From Candidatus Parvarchaeota archaeon (GTDB lineage: Archaea > Nanobdellota > Nanobdellia > CSSed11-243R1), in assembly GCA_003563585.1 (NCBI GenBank), contig PWUQ01000016.1:1-5186 (forward strand): a stretch of DNA of 5,186 nt. The letters are read 5' to 3'. The position numbers and the translations under genes are program-made. Of this stretch, positions 4,576-5,186 are shown piece by piece. A model generated the notes under the pieces. It was given only the letters and a program-made list of their open reading frames with translations. It ran no database searches and was not told the origin of the DNA. Position 1 is the first letter of the stretch. Each line of letters opens with the position of its first letter.

Positions 4576-5186
4576 ATATTTGATTGTTGGAGTAGATCCT
4601 GGTGTAAAAACAGGTTTGTGTGCGATTGATTTAAATTGTAATATGATTGATTTTCATAGTGCAAAAAAACTTGGATTAAATGATATAATAGATTGGACTT
4701 TAAAAAGAGGAAGAGTAATTATTTTTGCTTGTGATGTTAAAAAACCTTCTTCGCTTTTAATCGAACTTTGTAGAAAAATGGATGCCAAACTAATCTCTCC
4801 GAATAAAGATATAAAATCTGATGAAAAACAGAATATAGTTGATGAATTTTTTGATGATTTAAATTTAAAAGATTCTCATCAAAAAGATGCTTGTGCTTCG
4901 GCTATTTATGCATTCAAAAAATACGAATCTCTTTTTAAAAAAATAGATAAGAAATTGATTTCTATTGATAAAGAATATCTGTCAGATGAAATAAAACAAA
5001 AAATAGTTCTTGGTAAATGTAAGAATATTAATGATGCTATTACAAACAAATCTGAAGAAACTAATTCTGAAAAGAATAAACGAGAAAGACATATTGAAAA
5101 AGAAAGTAAAGAAACGTTATTAGAAAAAGATTTGAAAAAAACAAAAAAGCACCTGCACGAATTAAAAGACAAGTACAAACGTCTAA
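4565..5186 (+). CDS. DUF460/COG2433 RNase H-fold (RuvC/YqgF-like) protein, 3' end beyond window
   Basis: An open frame of 207 codons that runs off the right edge without a stop. The N-terminus reads IVGVDPGVKTGLCAIDLN (7-24), the first strand pair of the RuvC/YqgF RNase H fold, with Asp11 as a candidate metal ligand. IIFACDVKKP (52-61) supplies the next acidic strand, and SHQKDACASAIYAFKKY (104-120) matches the H-x-x-D-A helix that ends such domains. After this come KIVLGKCKNINDAI (about 146-159) and a highly charged Lys/Glu segment that looks like the start of a coiled coil, the usual order in the archaeal DUF460 family, whose members are normally several hundred residues longer. The biochemical role of that family is not established; a nuclease or resolvase activity is predicted from the fold. 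The ATG lies 11 bases inside the end of the nuclease gene, so translation is probably coupled. Weak Shine-Dalgarno (GAAGAAG) precedes it. Confidence 0.85.
   Translation, partial: MKNRYLIVGVDPGVKTGLCAIDLNCNMIDFHSAKKLGLNDIIDWTLKRGRVIIFACDVKKPSSLLIELCRKMDAKLISPNKDIKSDEKQNIVDEFFDDLNLKDSHQKDACASAIYAFKKYESLFKKIDKKLISIDKEYLSDEIKQKIVLGKCKNINDAITNKSEETNSEKNKRERHIEKESKETLLEKDLKKTKKHLHELKDKYKRL

Noticed and set aside
4906..5178. Minus-strand open frame near the right edge
   Set aside because: The plus strand here is the DUF460 reading frame, continuous with its recognisable N-terminal domain; the antisense product is Phe/Ser/Leu-rich with no motif.

Overview
The window looks like part of a low-GC archaeal chromosome (roughly 30% G+C by eye). 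The main signs are a Hef/XPF-type helicase and nuclease, a DUF460 protein, intron-bearing tRNA genes without an encoded CCA, TATA-type promoter elements and GGTGAT-type Shine-Dalgarno sites. Together with the tight packing and the small coiled-coil proteins, this suggests a DPANN-type lineage (Woesearchaeota/Pacearchaeota-like). That placement is inference; there is no marker gene here to settle it.

Layout. Bases 1-658 hold minus-strand genes for exported proteins: the first codons of one with a signal-peptide-like start (33 down to the left edge), and a roughly 180-residue secreted beta-rich protein (116-658) whose C-terminal domain seems cut short. A 61-base divergent spacer separates these from the plus-strand genes, which run to the right edge: an acidic, proline-rich coiled-coil protein (720-1265), tRNA-Val(CAC) with a canonical 15-nt intron (1282-1369), a second small coiled-coil protein (1390-1773), tRNA-Leu(CAA) with an apparent ~31-nt intron in the D-loop (1824-1938), an MTH1-like Nudix hydrolase (1952-2422), a Hef-type helicase (2424-3932), an XPF/ERCC4 nuclease with tandem HhH (3916-4575), and the start of a DUF460/COG2433 RNase H-fold protein (4565 to the right edge).

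The last four genes are 1 nt apart or overlapping, so they are probably transcribed together and translationally coupled. Nucleotide-pool cleansing (8-oxo-dGTP removal), fork or branched-DNA remodelling, structure-specific cleavage and a RuvC-fold nuclease candidate make a coherent genome-maintenance operon. The helicase and nuclease are normally one polypeptide (Hef) in many euryarchaea; here they are two overlapping genes.

Two protein genes (1390, 1952) begin 20 and 13 nt after the 3' end of a tRNA, and three genes share the same start signal, GTGAT followed by four bases and ATG. tRNA processing may therefore set the 5' ends of the downstream mRNAs. I see no CRISPR array, insertion sequence or obvious defence system.
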